In this document: in pieces, positions 18,904 to 29,259 of the stretch
How the letters are laid out: every line of letters begins with the position of its first letter
How positions within the stretch are numbered: position 1 is the stretch's first letter
Assembly: GCF_034387475.1 (NCBI RefSeq)
Contig: NZ_JAXCIL010000002.1
Span: 124,001-188,000 of the forward strand
DNA: 64,000 bases
Direction: 5' to 3'
Source: Pseudomonas sp. Teo4
GTDB lineage: Bacteria; Pseudomonadota; Gammaproteobacteria; Pseudomonadales; Pseudomonadaceae
Position numbers and translations under genes: made by a program
Notes under the pieces: generated by a model
Told to the model about the DNA's origin: nothing
The model's input: the letters and a program-made list of their open reading frames with translations, nothing else
Database searches by the model: none

Positions 18904-19374
18904 TCAACGCGTACGTACGGTTCCGGTGTGCAGGTCGGCCCAGATATGGCCATTGGCGTAGGTCAGAAACTGCACATAGACGGTTTCATTACGCAGCAGG
19001 TCCATGACTACGCGGTAGTCGCTGACTGGGTAATTCAGGCTCAGGGTGCGGGTCTTCTCATCGTACACCGGCTTCTTCAGGCTCTTGCCAGGCTCACCAT
19101 CGAAGGTGAGCAACACCTGGCCGATGGTCGCGCCCTTGCTCAACGGCTTACCCTTGAGGCGCATCTGCAACGAGGCCGTGATCGGAATCGGCTGCTGGTC
19201 GGACTGACGCTGGGCGCCCACCACCACCGAGTAGTCGGTCACTTGCAGCAATTGTTGGCCGGTCGGCGCTTCCTGGCGCAGGGACTGGTCATCGGGCGGG
19301 AGGAACTGGCTGTGCAACGGTGCGGCGGAAAGAGGCAGGCTGATCGCCAGCAGCAGGGGAAGAATCGCACGCAT
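18904..19374 (-). CDS. Exported protein of unknown function
   Basis: A 156-residue protein with a clear signal peptide (MRAILPLLLAISLPLSAAP) and a mature part of beta-strand character ending HIWADLHTGTVRTR. The reading frame extends much further upstream, but AAGGAG right before the ATG at 19374 and the signal peptide fix the start. I do not recognise the family; it is probably periplasmic. It sits between REP elements on one side and the PA4642-like gene on the other. Confidence 0.68.
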   Translation of the reverse strand: MRAILPLLLAISLPLSAAPLHSQFLPPDDQSLRQEAPTGQQLLQVTDYSVVVGAQRQSDQQPIPITASLQMRLKGKPLSKGATIGQVLLTFDGEPGKSLKKPVYDEKTRTLSLNYPVSDYRVVMDLLRNETVYVQFLTYANGHIWADLHTGTVRTR

Positions 19375-19432
19375 GTGAGGCTCCTTGGCATGAAGGAGCA
19401 CTCTAGCATGCCGAGTTTTGCCTGTACCGGCC

Positions 19433-19500
19433 CTATCGCCGGCAAGCCGGCTCCTACAGGTAGTGCACAGACACTGTGGGAGCCGGCTTGCCAGCGATAG
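19433..19500. repeat. Inverted REP pair
   Basis: CTATCGCCGGCAAGCCGGCT (from 19433) is mirrored by AGCCGGCTTGCCAGCGATAG (to 19500) with a short spacer. This is the GCCGGC-stem REP type. It lies between two reverse-strand genes. Confidence 0.85.
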
Positions 19501-19513
19501 AGCCAGTAGCGGC

Positions 19514-19987
19514 TCAGTTGAACTGCGCGAGCATCCAGGCCAGATACTCGGGCACACCCTCTTCGCCTTCAAGCGGCGCCCACTGGGCGCGCTCACCCTC
19601 ACCCAGTGCTCGGTAAGGCCCGGCCTTGCACTCGAACAGAATGCTGTCCGGCTCCAACACCACCAACCCATGGTAGAGACCGGGCGTGAGGTCCACACCC
19701 AAGCATTCGCCACCAGCTTGCAACACGCGCTTTTCGGTCACCCGGCCTTCTTCATCGAAAATCAGCAGGCCCAGGCGACCCTTGAGCACCAACAGGGTTT
19801 CAGCCTTGTCGGCGCTCAGATGCCGATGCGGCGCAATGTAGGTGGAGGGCTGCAAACCGACCGCCACTCGATGGCAGGGCTCATCCATTTCATGGAAGGT
19901 GTGGTGATGCCGCTGGCGCGGAACCTCGGCGGCTTGCTTGGCCAACCTGGCGAACAGCGCTTGGTCGATGAACGCAGGCTGGCGCAT
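19514..19987 (-). CDS. WbuC-family cupin-fold metalloprotein
   Basis: A 157-residue cupin. The metal-binding histidine-rich segments RHHHTFHEMDE and IAPHRH are present, followed by the second cupin block GGECLGVDLTPGLYHGLVV. This matches the WbuC family, often found near O-antigen genes but here downstream of hpt with a 2-base gap, so it is probably co-transcribed with hpt. Its reaction is unknown. Confidence 0.78.
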   Translation of the reverse strand: MRQPAFIDQALFARLAKQAAEVPRQRHHHTFHEMDEPCHRVAVGLQPSTYIAPHRHLSADKAETLLVLKGRLGLLIFDEEGRVTEKRVLQAGGECLGVDLTPGLYHGLVVLEPDSILFECKAGPYRALGEGERAQWAPLEGEEGVPEYLAWMLAQFN

Positions 19988-19989
19988 GG

Positions 19990-20547
19990 TTACATCCCCT
20001 TGACCGCGAAGATGCCATTGGCGTTACGCCAGTAGCCCTTGTAGTCCATACCATAGCCGAAGATGTAGCGGTCGACGCACGGCAGACCGACGTAGCTGGC
20101 CTTGAGGTCCGGGCTGGCTTTGCGGTCGTGGTCCTTGTCGATCAGCACGGCGGTGTGCACCGAACGGGCACCGGCGTGCTTGCAGAACTCGATGATGGCG
20201 CTGAGGGTGTGGCCTTCATCAAGAATGTCGTCGACGATCAACACATCGCGGTCGATGAACGACACTTCCGGCTTGGCCTTCCAGAACAGCTCGCCACCGC
20301 TGGTCTGATTGCGGTAGCGGGTAGCGTGCAGGTACGAGGCTTCCAGCGGGAATTGCAAGTGGGTCAGCAGTTTGCCGGCGAAGATCAGGCCGCCGTTCAT
20401 CACGCAGAAGACCACCGGGTTCTTGTCGTGCAGGTCCTTGCAGATCTGCTCACCGACCTTGGCGATGGCCGCTTCGACCTCGGCTTCGTTGTACAGGCAG
20501 TCTGCCTCGCGCATGACTTGACGGATGTGCTCGAGATCAGCGGACAT
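19990..20547 (-). CDS. hpt: Hypoxanthine-guanine phosphoribosyltransferase
   Basis: A 185-residue purine salvage enzyme that joins hypoxanthine or guanine to PRPP. The PRPP-binding motif appears as VLIVDDILDEGHT and the substrate loop VVFCVMNGGLIFAG is present. The start MSADLEHIRQVMREAD is preferred over a much longer open frame reaching across upp, because it gives the family length and the extra part is antisense to a real gene. It is divergent from upp, so purine and pyrimidine salvage share this intergenic region. Confidence 0.9.
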   Translation of the reverse strand: MSADLEHIRQVMREADCLYNEAEVEAAIAKVGEQICKDLHDKNPVVFCVMNGGLIFAGKLLTHLQFPLEASYLHATRYRNQTSGGELFWKAKPEVSFIDRDVLIVDDILDEGHTLSAIIEFCKHAGARSVHTAVLIDKDHDRKASPDLKASYVGLPCVDRYIFGYGMDYKGYWRNANGIFAVKGM

Positions 20548-20709
20548 GGCGCTCTCCAGGGGGTGCATTTTGGAAAAGCGGGCAAAGGTACGCATCCGCT
20601 CGTCCCGAATCAAGCATTTATGGACTAACGTCCAGAATGACTGCACGACAGCACAGGCTGAATAGATTAATCTAGCGCGGTTTTTTTGCCCGCCTTTCGG
20701 AGCCCCCCT

Positions 20710-21348
20710 ATGCCCACTCGTGAGATCCGCCATCCGCTGATCCGCCACAAGCTCGGCCTGATGCGCCGTGCCGATATCAGCACCAAGAATTTTCGCGAAC
20801 TCGCCCAGGAAGTCGGCGCACTTCTGACCTACGAAGCCACCCAGGACCTGCCGCTCGAAACCTACGAAATCGACGGCTGGTGTGGCAAGGTTCAAGTGGA
20901 AAAAATCGCCGGCAAGAAGATCACCGTGGTGCCTATTCTTCGTGCTGGCATCGGCATGCTCGACGGCGTGCTCAGCCTGATTCCGGGCGCCAAGGTCAGC
21001 GCCGTGGGCGTTGCGCGTAACGAAGAAACCCTGGAAGCGCACACCTACCTGGAAAAACTCGCGCCGGACATCAACCAGCGCCTGGCCCTGATCATCGACC
21101 CGATGCTGGCCACCGGCGGCTCGATGGTCGCCACCATCGACCTTCTGAAAAAGGCCGGTTGCAAGGAAATCCGCGCCATGGTTCTGGTCGCGGCACCAGA
21201 AGGCATCGAAGTGGTGGAAAAAGCCCACCCTGACGTGCAGATCTACACCGCCTCGATCGACCAGCACCTGAACGAGCATGGTTACATCGTCCCAGGCTTG
21301 GGCGATGCCGGCGACAAGATCTTCGGCACCAAGCAGAAGGACGCCTGA
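20710..21348 (+). CDS. upp: Uracil phosphoribosyltransferase
   Basis: A 212-residue pyrimidine salvage enzyme converting uracil and PRPP to [22 protein letters not shown] and the PRPP site [12 protein letters not shown] are diagnostic. GGAG precedes the ATG at 20710. The gene is followed after 2 bases by the uracil permease, an operon for uracil uptake and use. Confidence 0.95.
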   Translation: MPTREIRHPLIRHKLGLMRRADISTKNFRELAQEVGALLTYEATQDLPLETYEIDGWCGKVQVEKIAGKKITVVPILRAGIGMLDGVLSLIPGAKVSAVGVARNEETLEAHTYLEKLAPDINQRLALIIDPMLATGGSMVATIDLLKKAGCKEIRAMVLVAAPEGIEVVEKAHPDVQIYTASIDQHLNEHGYIVPGLGDAGDKIFGTKQKDA

Positions 21349-21350
21349 TC

Positions 21351-22625
21351 ATGCAGGACGGCTTCAACGACCCGCTCTGGCGCCAGGTCGTTTCGGGCGC
21401 GCAGATGCTCTTCGTGGCATTCGGCGCGCTGGTGCTGATGCCACTGATCACCGGCCTCGATCCGAACGTCGCGCTGTTCACCGCGGGTATCGGCACCTTG
21501 CTGTTCCAGTTGGTCACCGGCCGGCAAGTACCGGTATTTCTGGCCTCGAGCTTTGCCTTCATCACCCCGATCATCCTCGCCAAGGGCCAGTTCGGCCTGG
21601 CCGAGACCATGGGCGGCGTGATGGCCGCAGGCTTCGTCTACACCTTCATGGGCCTGATGGTGAAGATCAAGGGCACCGGTTTCATCGACCGTATGCTGCC
21701 GCCCGTGGTGATCGGCCCGGTGATCATTTCCATCGGCCTGGCCATGGCGCCCATCGCTGCCAACATGGCCATGGGCAAGGCAGGTGACGGCAGTGTGCTG
21801 CTGCCCTACAAGACCGCCATGATGATCTCCATGCCGGCACTGCTGACCACCCTGATCGTCGCCGTGTTCGGCAAGGGCATCTTCCGCCTGGTGCCGATCA
21901 TCGCCGGTGTATTGGTGGGCTTTGCCCTGTCGTTCGCCTTCGGCGTGGTCGACACCGCCAAGATCGCCGCCGCGCCGTGGCTGGAACTGCCCAACTTCAC
22001 CGCACCCGCCTTCAACTGGCAGGCCATTCTGTTCATCGTGCCCGTGGCCTTGGCCCCGGCCATCGAACACATTGGCGGCGTGATTGCCGTGGGCAGCGTG
22101 ACCGGCCGTGACTACCTGAAAAAACCTGGCCTGCACCGCACCCTGCTGGGCGATGGCCTGGCGACCACCGCAGCCGGCCTGTTCGGCGGCCCGCCCAACA
22201 CCACCTACGCCGAAGTGACCGGCGCGGTGATGCTGACCAAGAACTACAACCCGAAGATCATGACCTGGGCGGCTATCTTTGCCATCACCCTGGCCTTCAT
22301 CGGCAAGTTCGGCGCGCTGCTGCAGAGCATTCCGGTTCCGGTGATGGGCGGTATTCTCTGCCTGCTGTTCGGCTCGATTGCGGCGGTGGGCATGAACACC
22401 ATGATCCGTCACAAGATCGACCTGGCCGAGGCGCGCAACCTGGTGATCGTTTCGGTGACGCTGGTGTTCGGTATCGGTGGCGTAATGATCGGCAGCGGCG
22501 ACGGCCCGGACGATTGGGGCCTGAAAGGTATCGCGCTGTGCGCCATCGTGGCCATTGCCCTGAACCTGATTCTGCCGGGCAACGACGGTTGGAAGAAAAA
22601 ACAGCTGGATGATCAAATGCCGTGA
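21351..22625 (+). CDS. uraA: Uracil permease (NCS2 family)
   Basis: A 424-residue inner-membrane uracil/H+ symporter of the NAT/NCS2 family with about 12-14 membrane segments. The family signature region with the conserved Glu is seen in APAIEHIGGVIAVGSVTGRD, and GGPPNTTYAEVTGAVMLTK is typical. It begins 2 bases after the upp stop, so uptake and phosphoribosylation of uracil are made together. Confidence 0.92.
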   Translation: MQDGFNDPLWRQVVSGAQMLFVAFGALVLMPLITGLDPNVALFTAGIGTLLFQLVTGRQVPVFLASSFAFITPIILAKGQFGLAETMGGVMAAGFVYTFMGLMVKIKGTGFIDRMLPPVVIGPVIISIGLAMAPIAANMAMGKAGDGSVLLPYKTAMMISMPALLTTLIVAVFGKGIFRLVPIIAGVLVGFALSFAFGVVDTAKIAAAPWLELPNFTAPAFNWQAILFIVPVALAPAIEHIGGVIAVGSVTGRDYLKKPGLHRTLLGDGLATTAAGLFGGPPNTTYAEVTGAVMLTKNYNPKIMTWAAIFAITLAFIGKFGALLQSIPVPVMGGILCLLFGSIAAVGMNTMIRHKIDLAEARNLVIVSVTLVFGIGGVMIGSGDGPDDWGLKGIALCAIVAIALNLILPGNDGWKKKQLDDQMP

Positions 22626-22654
22626 TTGGCTGATCAGGCCCTATCGTCGCGGTT

Positions 22655-22722
22655 CGTCGCCACGACAAGCCGGCTCCCACAAGTGCTTCGGCAACTCTGT
22701 AGGAGCCTGCTTGCTGGTGATG
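22655..22722. repeat. REP-type pair, partly degenerate
   Basis: GACAAGCCGGCTCCCACA and, 18 bases later, TGTAGGAGCCTGCTTGCTGG form an imperfect inverted REP pair between the convergent uraA and hemH genes. Confidence 0.65.
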
Positions 22723-22746
22723 AGACCAGCTCAAACAAGCAAAACC

Positions 22747-23760
22747 TCAAACCTTCTCGCACATCCCCGCCAGCACCCGCACCCACTCCGGGTGGTCATT
22801 AAGGCACGGCACCAGCACCAGTTCCTCACCGCCCGCCTCGACGAACTGCTCCTTGCCCCGATCGCCGATCTCTTCCAGTGTCTCGATGCAATCGGCGACG
22901 AACGCCGGGCACATCACCAGCAGCTTCTTCACCCCTGCCTTCCCCAGTTCGTCCAGACGCGTTTCGGTGTAGGGCTCGATCCACTTGGCGCGCCCCAAGC
23001 GGGACTGGAACGACACCGACCACTTGCCATCGGCAATACCCATGCTTGCCGCGAACGCCTTGGCCGTGGCCAGGCACTGCCCGCGGTAGCACACCGCACG
23101 CATCTCGGCGCTGGCATCCTTGCAGCAATCGGCGGCCTGGAAATCATGCTGGCCGGTCGGGTCGAGCTTTTTCAGGTGCCGTTCCGGCAGGCCATGGAAA
23201 CTCAGCAACAGGTGATCGTAGTCCTGCTCCAGATACGGTTTGGCACTGGCAACCAGGGCGTCGATGTAGTCCGGGTGGTCATAGAACGGCTGCAGCACGC
23301 GCATTTGCAGGGGCAACTGGCGCTCGGCAATCGTCTGGTTCGCCAACGCCACCACGGTGGTGACCGTGCTGTCGGCAAATTGTGGATAAAGCGGCGCCAG
23401 GGTTACCTTGCGCACACCCTGCGCAGCCAGCCGCGCCAGCACATCCGGCAAGGCCGGCTCGCCATAGCGCATGGCAATTTCAACGGGGCCATGGGGCCAG
23501 TGCTCGACCATTGCCGCCTGCAGACGCCGGGTCAGCACCACCAGAGGCGAACCCTCGTCCCACCAGATCGAGGCATAGGCATGGGCCGACTGCTCCGGGC
23601 GCTTGATCAGGATCAGCGACACCAGCAGACGCCGCACAGGCCACGGCAGGTCGATCACATAAGGGTCCATCAGGAACTGGTTGAGGTAACGGCGCACATC
23701 GGCCACCGAGGTGGAGGCCGGTGAACCCAGGTTGACCAGTAGCAGGGCGTGATCGGTCAT
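22747..23760 (-). CDS. hemH: Ferrochelatase
   Basis: A 337-residue enzyme that inserts Fe2+ into protoporphyrin IX, the last step of heme synthesis. The family blocks [11 protein letters not shown] at the N-terminus, SFHGLPERH (metal-binding His in the middle) and [13 protein letters not shown] are present. It starts 13 bases after the stop of the TIGR01777 gene, so the two are co-transcribed. Length is normal. Confidence 0.92.
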   Translation of the reverse strand: MTDHALLLVNLGSPASTSVADVRRYLNQFLMDPYVIDLPWPVRRLLVSLILIKRPEQSAHAYASIWWDEGSPLVVLTRRLQAAMVEHWPHGPVEIAMRYGEPALPDVLARLAAQGVRKVTLAPLYPQFADSTVTTVVALANQTIAERQLPLQMRVLQPFYDHPDYIDALVASAKPYLEQDYDHLLLSFHGLPERHLKKLDPTGQHDFQAADCCKDASAEMRAVCYRGQCLATAKAFAASMGIADGKWSVSFQSRLGRAKWIEPYTETRLDELGKAGVKKLLVMCPAFVADCIETLEEIGDRGKEQFVEAGGEELVLVPCLNDHPEWVRVLAGMCEKV

Positions 23761-23773
23761 GCAGCGTCCTATG

Positions 23774-24679
23774 TCAGAGGCGGCTGGACAGACTGCCCAG
23801 CGCCGATTGCAGATCGTTGTAACGGAACGTGAAACCTGCGGCCAGCAAGCGCACCGGTCGTGCCCGCTGGCCGCCGAGCAGCAGGGTCGACAGCTCGCCC
23901 AGGCCCGCCTTCAGCAGCAATCCGGGCACCGGCAACAGCGCTGGCCGGTGCAGAGCCCGGCCCAGGCGCCTGGCGAACTCGCGGTTGCGTACAGGCTCTG
24001 GCGCGCAGGCATTATAAGGACCGCTGGCGTCCTTATGCTGCAAGAGAAAATCAATGAGGGCGATTTCATCGTCTATATGAACCCAGGGCATCCACTGCCG
24101 GCCATCGCCCAACGGCCCGCCCAAGCCGAGTTTGAACGGCAGGCGCAGGCGTGACAAAAAGCCGCCATCGGCGGCCAATACCAAGCCGGTACGCACCAGC
24201 ACCACCCGTATGCCAAGGGCCTGGGCACGCATGGCGGTTTCCTCCCAGGCAATGCACAGCTGGCTGGCAAAGTCTTCACGCACTGGCGGCGAAGCTTCGG
24301 TCAGCTCGCGCTCACCGCCGTCACCGTACCAACCCACCGCAGACCCGGATACCAGCACCTCGGGACGTTGTTCCCGGGCTTCAAGCCACGCCAGCAGTTG
24401 CTCGGTGAGGGTGACCCGACTGGCCCACAGCAGGTTGCGCCGAGCCGCGGTCCAGGGCCGGTCGGCGATGGGCGCGCCGGCCAGGTTGACTACCGCATCC
24501 AGCGCCTCGTCGTCGCCCAAGTCCTCCAACCGGGCGATACCGCGCACGCCGCTGCCACATAATCTGGGGACCTGTTCGGGGCGGCGACTCCACACGGTGA
24601 GACGGTGGCCCTGGCTTCGCCAGAGCTGGCACAGGTGCTGGCCAATCAAGCCGGTGCCGCCTGTCAGCAATATATGCAT
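23774..24679 (-). CDS. TIGR01777-family NAD(P)-binding epimerase-like protein
   Basis: A 301-residue extended-SDR-fold protein (SDR39U1/YfcH family). It has the N-terminal [11 protein letters not shown] motif, [14 protein letters not shown] and [14 protein letters not shown] blocks, and a C-terminal DUF1731-like part. The reaction is not established. It lies directly upstream of hemH in one unit and is divergent from the flavoprotein gene of the light operon. Confidence 0.85.
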   Translation of the reverse strand: MHILLTGGTGLIGQHLCQLWRSQGHRLTVWSRRPEQVPRLCGSGVRGIARLEDLGDDEALDAVVNLAGAPIADRPWTAARRNLLWASRVTLTEQLLAWLEAREQRPEVLVSGSAVGWYGDGGERELTEASPPVREDFASQLCIAWEETAMRAQALGIRVVLVRTGLVLAADGGFLSRLRLPFKLGLGGPLGDGRQWMPWVHIDDEIALIDFLLQHKDASGPYNACAPEPVRNREFARRLGRALHRPALLPVPGLLLKAGLGELSTLLLGGQRARPVRLLAAGFTFRYNDLQSALGSLSSRL

Positions 24680-24798
24680 GGCTGTGTCCTCGTGGAGTGC
24701 GCCTGTGGTCTATTTTTAAGATCAAGGCACTTTGCTTACCAGATGTTTGACCCAACGCTTTCGTTAAACATAGGCCAACCTGCTCCATGAAGCGGAAT

Positions 24799-25865
<1,067 letters not shown>

Positions 25866-25874
25866 GCGAGCGCT

Positions 25875-25886
25875 AAACCTATACAA
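25875..25886. promoter_or_regulatory. Candidate LitR half site
   Basis: AAACCTATACAA closely resembles the left arm of the operator at 24799 and lies between the flavoprotein stop and the DUF523 gene, 40 bases before the full palindrome at 25926. Confidence 0.4.
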
Positions 25887-25925
25887 AAATACTAGGTTGC
25901 ATAAATTTCTGGTTGTGCTGGAATG

Positions 25926-25957
25926 AACTTGTACACGCATTTTTTTATGTACAAGGT
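25926..25957. promoter_or_regulatory. Candidate LitR/MerR-type operator
   Basis: AACTTGTACA and TGTACAAGGT are inverted arms separated by 12 bases in the leader of the DUF523-MerR-phr operon. The TTGTACA core is shared with the site at 24821. It ends 14 bases before the start codon, so a bound regulator would affect transcription start or early transcription. Inference from position and similarity. Confidence 0.6.
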
Positions 25958-25971
25958 CTCTGGAGACAGCC

Positions 25972-26940
25972 ATGCACGACCCTTCCGTCCACAGTAAGCC
26001 TCGCATCGGCATCAGCGCCTGCCTTACCGGACACAACGTGCGTTACAACGGCGGGCACAAGGCGTCCGATCTGTGCCTCGGCCAGTTGGAAGACCATTTC
26101 GAATGGCTTCCTGTATGCCCCGAAGTGGCCATCGGCCTTGGCATTCCACGAGACCCCATTCGCCTGGTAGGCAACCCTGAACACCCCGAAGTGGTGGGCA
26201 CCCGCAACCCGGGTACCGACCTATCGGGCCCCTTGCGCGCGTACGGCGAGCAGATTGCGACACAGCTGCACGACATCTGCGGCTATATCTTCATGCAGAA
26301 ATCCCCGTCCTGCGGCCTGGAACGGGTCAAGGTCTATCAAGAGGACGGCCACCCTGCGCGCAAAGGCGGGCGAGGTGCCTTCGCTGCCGCCTTCTGCGAA
26401 CGTCGCCCAGACCTGCCGGTTGAAGAGGAAGGCCGCCTGCACGACCCCGTGCTACGCGAGAACTTCATCAGCCGCGTGTATGCCTACGCCGACTGGCAAC
26501 GGCTGCTGGCCGCGGGCTTGAGCCGCGGCGCACTGGTGCGTTTTCACTCGCGCTACAAGTACCTGCTGATGGCCAACAACCCCCAGGCCTACCGCGAACT
26601 CGGCCGCCTGCTCGGCACCCTGCGCAAGGAAGACGACCCGTTGGTGGTTGGACCGCGCTACTTCAGCCTGCTCATGCAGGCCCTGCGTCGCTGCGCCAGC
26701 CGTGGCACCCACGGCAATGTCCTGCAGCACCTCAGCGGCTACCTGAAAGACGCGCTCAGCTCGCAGGACAAAGCCGAGTTGCAGACCATCATCGGCCAGT
26801 ACCAGCAGGGTGTGATACCGCTGGTGGTTCCCCTGACCCTGCTCAAGCACCATTTGCGCAAGCACCCGGACCCTTACTTGCTGCAACAAGCCTACCTGCA
26901 ACCACACCCTGAGGACCTGGGGCTGCGCAATGCTGTCTGA
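25972..26940 (+). CDS. DUF523-DUF1722 fusion protein (YbgA-type)
   Basis: A 322-residue protein. The N-terminal DUF523 half has conserved cysteine blocks (ISACLTGHNVRYNGGHK, WLPVCPEV, QKSPSCGLERVKVY), which suggest metal or cofactor binding. The C-terminal DUF1722 half corresponds to E. coli YbgA, whose gene is beside phr in that species too. GGAGACAGCC precedes the ATG. Its end overlaps the MerR gene by 11 bases. The function is unknown, but its constant pairing with photolyase points to light or UV response. Confidence 0.85.
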   Translation: MHDPSVHSKPRIGISACLTGHNVRYNGGHKASDLCLGQLEDHFEWLPVCPEVAIGLGIPRDPIRLVGNPEHPEVVGTRNPGTDLSGPLRAYGEQIATQLHDICGYIFMQKSPSCGLERVKVYQEDGHPARKGGRGAFAAAFCERRPDLPVEEEGRLHDPVLRENFISRVYAYADWQRLLAAGLSRGALVRFHSRYKYLLMANNPQAYRELGRLLGTLRKEDDPLVVGPRYFSLLMQALRRCASRGTHGNVLQHLSGYLKDALSSQDKAELQTIIGQYQQGVIPLVVPLTLLKHHLRKHPDPYLLQQAYLQPHPEDLGLRNAV

Positions 26941-27826
26941 GCTGCTGCCCATCGGCGAACTGGCCCGCCGCACCGGCGTCAACCCAGTCACCCTTCGCGC
27001 GTGGGAGCGGCGCTATGGCTTGCTCAAGCCGCAGCGCACCTCCAAAGGCCACCGCCTGTATCCGCTTGACCAACTCGAACGCGTCGAGGCCATTCTTGCC
27101 TGGCTGGAACGCGGTGCATCGGTCGGCCAGGTACGCGAACTGCTCGATCAACCTGCAAACAGTGCCCCCCAAGGCGACTGGCAGGCCCGTCAGGAGCAAC
27201 TGATCGAGGCCATCGCCAGCCTCTCGCAACGCGCACTCGATCAGCAGCTCAATCAGGTGATGGCGCTTTACCCGGCCATCACCCTCTGCGAGCAGTTGCT
27301 GCTGCCCTTGCTCGACAGCCTTGCCCAACGCTGGCGCAGCTATTTCAACGCACGTCTGGAGCAGGTGTTCTTCCACACCTGGTTGCGCAGCAAGCTGGGG
27401 GCACGGGTCTATCACGACAACCAACTGCTGCCTGGGCCACCTGTACTTCTTGCCGAAGACAGCGAACGGCCTTTCGACATCAGCCTGTGGCTGTATGCCT
27501 GGCTCTTGAGCAGCAACGGCATCGCCGTGGAGGTGCTCGAATACCCGGTCGGCGCAGCGGAACTGCAGCGCGCCGTCACGGCCCTTCGCCCCCGCGCACT
27601 GCTGCTGCACCTGGGGCCGCGCATCGACCTCAAAACCCTGCAGCGGACCCTGGCTGAGGTGGACGGGGTGAAGTTGTTGGGTGGCCTAACCGTTGCCCTG
27701 CATGCAACACAGTTGCAGGCGCTGAACCTTGACCAGCTGTTCCTGTTCGATACCCCACAGGCGGCCCTGCGCGTGCTGCAACGCCAAGGCCGCCCGCCTG
27801 AAGAGTTGACCCCGTCATGCAATTGA
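26930..27826 (+). CDS. MerR-family regulator, class II LitR-like
   Basis: A 298-residue regulator. The N-terminal MerR winged helix is clear (IGELARRTGVNPVTLRAWER, residues 7-26). The C-terminal part has the layout of a cobalamin-binding domain, but I do not find the DxHxxG motif of B12-binding LitR, which fits class II LitR proteins, reported to control light response in P. putida without B12. The gene overlaps its neighbours on both sides (11 and 10 bases), so it is translated together with DUF523 and phr and probably regulates this operon through the TTGTACA sites. Confidence 0.82.
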   Translation: MLSELLPIGELARRTGVNPVTLRAWERRYGLLKPQRTSKGHRLYPLDQLERVEAILAWLERGASVGQVRELLDQPANSAPQGDWQARQEQLIEAIASLSQRALDQQLNQVMALYPAITLCEQLLLPLLDSLAQRWRSYFNARLEQVFFHTWLRSKLGARVYHDNQLLPGPPVLLAEDSERPFDISLWLYAWLLSSNGIAVEVLEYPVGAAELQRAVTALRPRALLLHLGPRIDLKTLQRTLAEVDGVKLLGGLTVALHATQLQALNLDQLFLFDTPQAALRVLQRQGRPPEELTPSCN

Positions 27827-29259
27827 TCTGGCTGCGCACCGACCTGCGCATCTCCGACAACACCGCCTTGAGCGCCGCCTGTGAGCGCGGCCCGACCGTG
27901 GCCATCTGGCTGGCCAGCCCCGGTCAGTGGCTGGCCCACGACGATGCCGCGTGCAAGGTCGACTTCTGGCTGCGCAACCTGCGCGAGCTGCGCCAGTCGC
28001 TGGAAGCACTCAACATTCCGCTGCTGGTCCGCACGGTCGACAGCTGGGATGAAGCCCCTCAGGCGCTGCTCGACGTCTGCAAGCAACTTCAAGTCGACGC
28101 GGTGCACTGGAACGACGAATACGGCATCAATGAAAACCGTCGTGACGAGGCAACACGCCGGCTGCTGAAGCAGTCCGGCATCCATGCGCACAGCTATCTG
28201 GACCAACTGCTTCTGGGCCCCGGCACCGTCCTCACCCGCAGCGGCCACTATTTCCAGGTGTTCAGCCAGTTCAAGAAAGCCTGTCTTGAGCGGCTGTACC
28301 TGAGCCTGCCAACGCTTGCTCGCCGCGTGCAACGCCAGGCCCCACTGAACATCCCAAGTGACCCGATTCCGGAGCGAATCGCAGGTTTCGACACACCGAC
28401 CGACACCCTCAGAGCACTCTGGCCTGCCGGAGAGCATGAAGCACAGGCGCGGCTTGGCCGTTTTCTCGACGAAACGGTCGAGGACTACCAGCACCTACGC
28501 GATCTCCCCGCGCAGCCCGGCACCAGCCAGCTATCCGCCTACCTGGCCGCTGGCGTGATCTCGCCACGGCAGTGCCTGCATGCGGCGCTGGCCCACAACC
28601 GCGGCGAACTCGACAGTGGCAGCACAGGGGTGCAGACCTGGATCAACGAACTGCTGTGGCGGGAATTCTACAAACACATCCTGAACGGTTATCCACAGGT
28701 CTCCCGACACCGCGCCTTCCGCGACCAGACAGAAGCCCTGCCCTGGCGTGACGCCCCCGACGATCTCGCCGCCTGGAAAGAAGGCCGTACCGGTTTTCCG
28801 ATCATCGATGCCGCCATGCGCCAGCTGCTGGAAACCGGGTGGATGCACAACCGCCTGCGCATGGTCGTCGCCATGTTCCTGAGCAAGAACCTGCTGATCG
28901 ACTGGCGCCAGGGCGAACGCCACTTCATGCGCCACCTGATCGACGGCGACCTTGCGGCCAACAACGGCGGCTGGCAGTGGAGTGCATCCACCGGCACCGA
29001 TGCCGTGCCGTATTTCCGCATCTTCAACCCGGTCTCCCAGTCACAGCGCTTCGACCCACAAGGGCGCTTCATTCGTCACTGGTTACCGGAATTATCGGGG
29101 TTGGACGACAAAAGGATTCACGAGCCCGTGAAGTCGGCCGATCTTTTTGCTAATAATTCTTATCACAGTCCGATCGTAGATCTCGGAAGCAGTCGCCAGC
29201 GCGCCCTGGAAGCCTTCAAAAGCCTTCCGCGCCGGCAGGATCAGAGGGCAGTATCTTGA
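27817..29259 (+). CDS. phrB: Deoxyribodipyrimidine photolyase
   Basis: A 480-residue class I CPD photolyase that repairs UV-made pyrimidine dimers with blue light. The N-terminal antenna-binding Rossmann-like domain (LIWLRTDLRISDNTAL) and the C-terminal FAD domain with FPIIDAAMRQLLETGWMHNR and GGWQWSASTGTDAVPYFRIF are intact. It overlaps the MerR gene by 10 bases and the next gene by 4. Expression is probably light-induced through the upstream regulator. Confidence 0.93.
   Translation: MQLIWLRTDLRISDNTALSAACERGPTVAIWLASPGQWLAHDDAACKVDFWLRNLRELRQSLEALNIPLLVRTVDSWDEAPQALLDVCKQLQVDAVHWNDEYGINENRRDEATRRLLKQSGIHAHSYLDQLLLGPGTVLTRSGHYFQVFSQFKKACLERLYLSLPTLARRVQRQAPLNIPSDPIPERIAGFDTPTDTLRALWPAGEHEAQARLGRFLDETVEDYQHLRDLPAQPGTSQLSAYLAAGVISPRQCLHAALAHNRGELDSGSTGVQTWINELLWREFYKHILNGYPQVSRHRAFRDQTEALPWRDAPDDLAAWKEGRTGFPIIDAAMRQLLETGWMHNRLRMVVAMFLSKNLLIDWRQGERHFMRHLIDGDLAANNGGWQWSASTGTDAVPYFRIFNPVSQSQRFDPQGRFIRHWLPELSGLDDKRIHEPVKSADLFANNSYHSPIVDLGSSRQRALEAFKSLPRRQDQRAVS

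Noticed and set aside
21282..22616. A 444-codon reverse frame across uraA
   Set aside because: Very His/Gln/Gly-rich shadow of uraA with no start signal.
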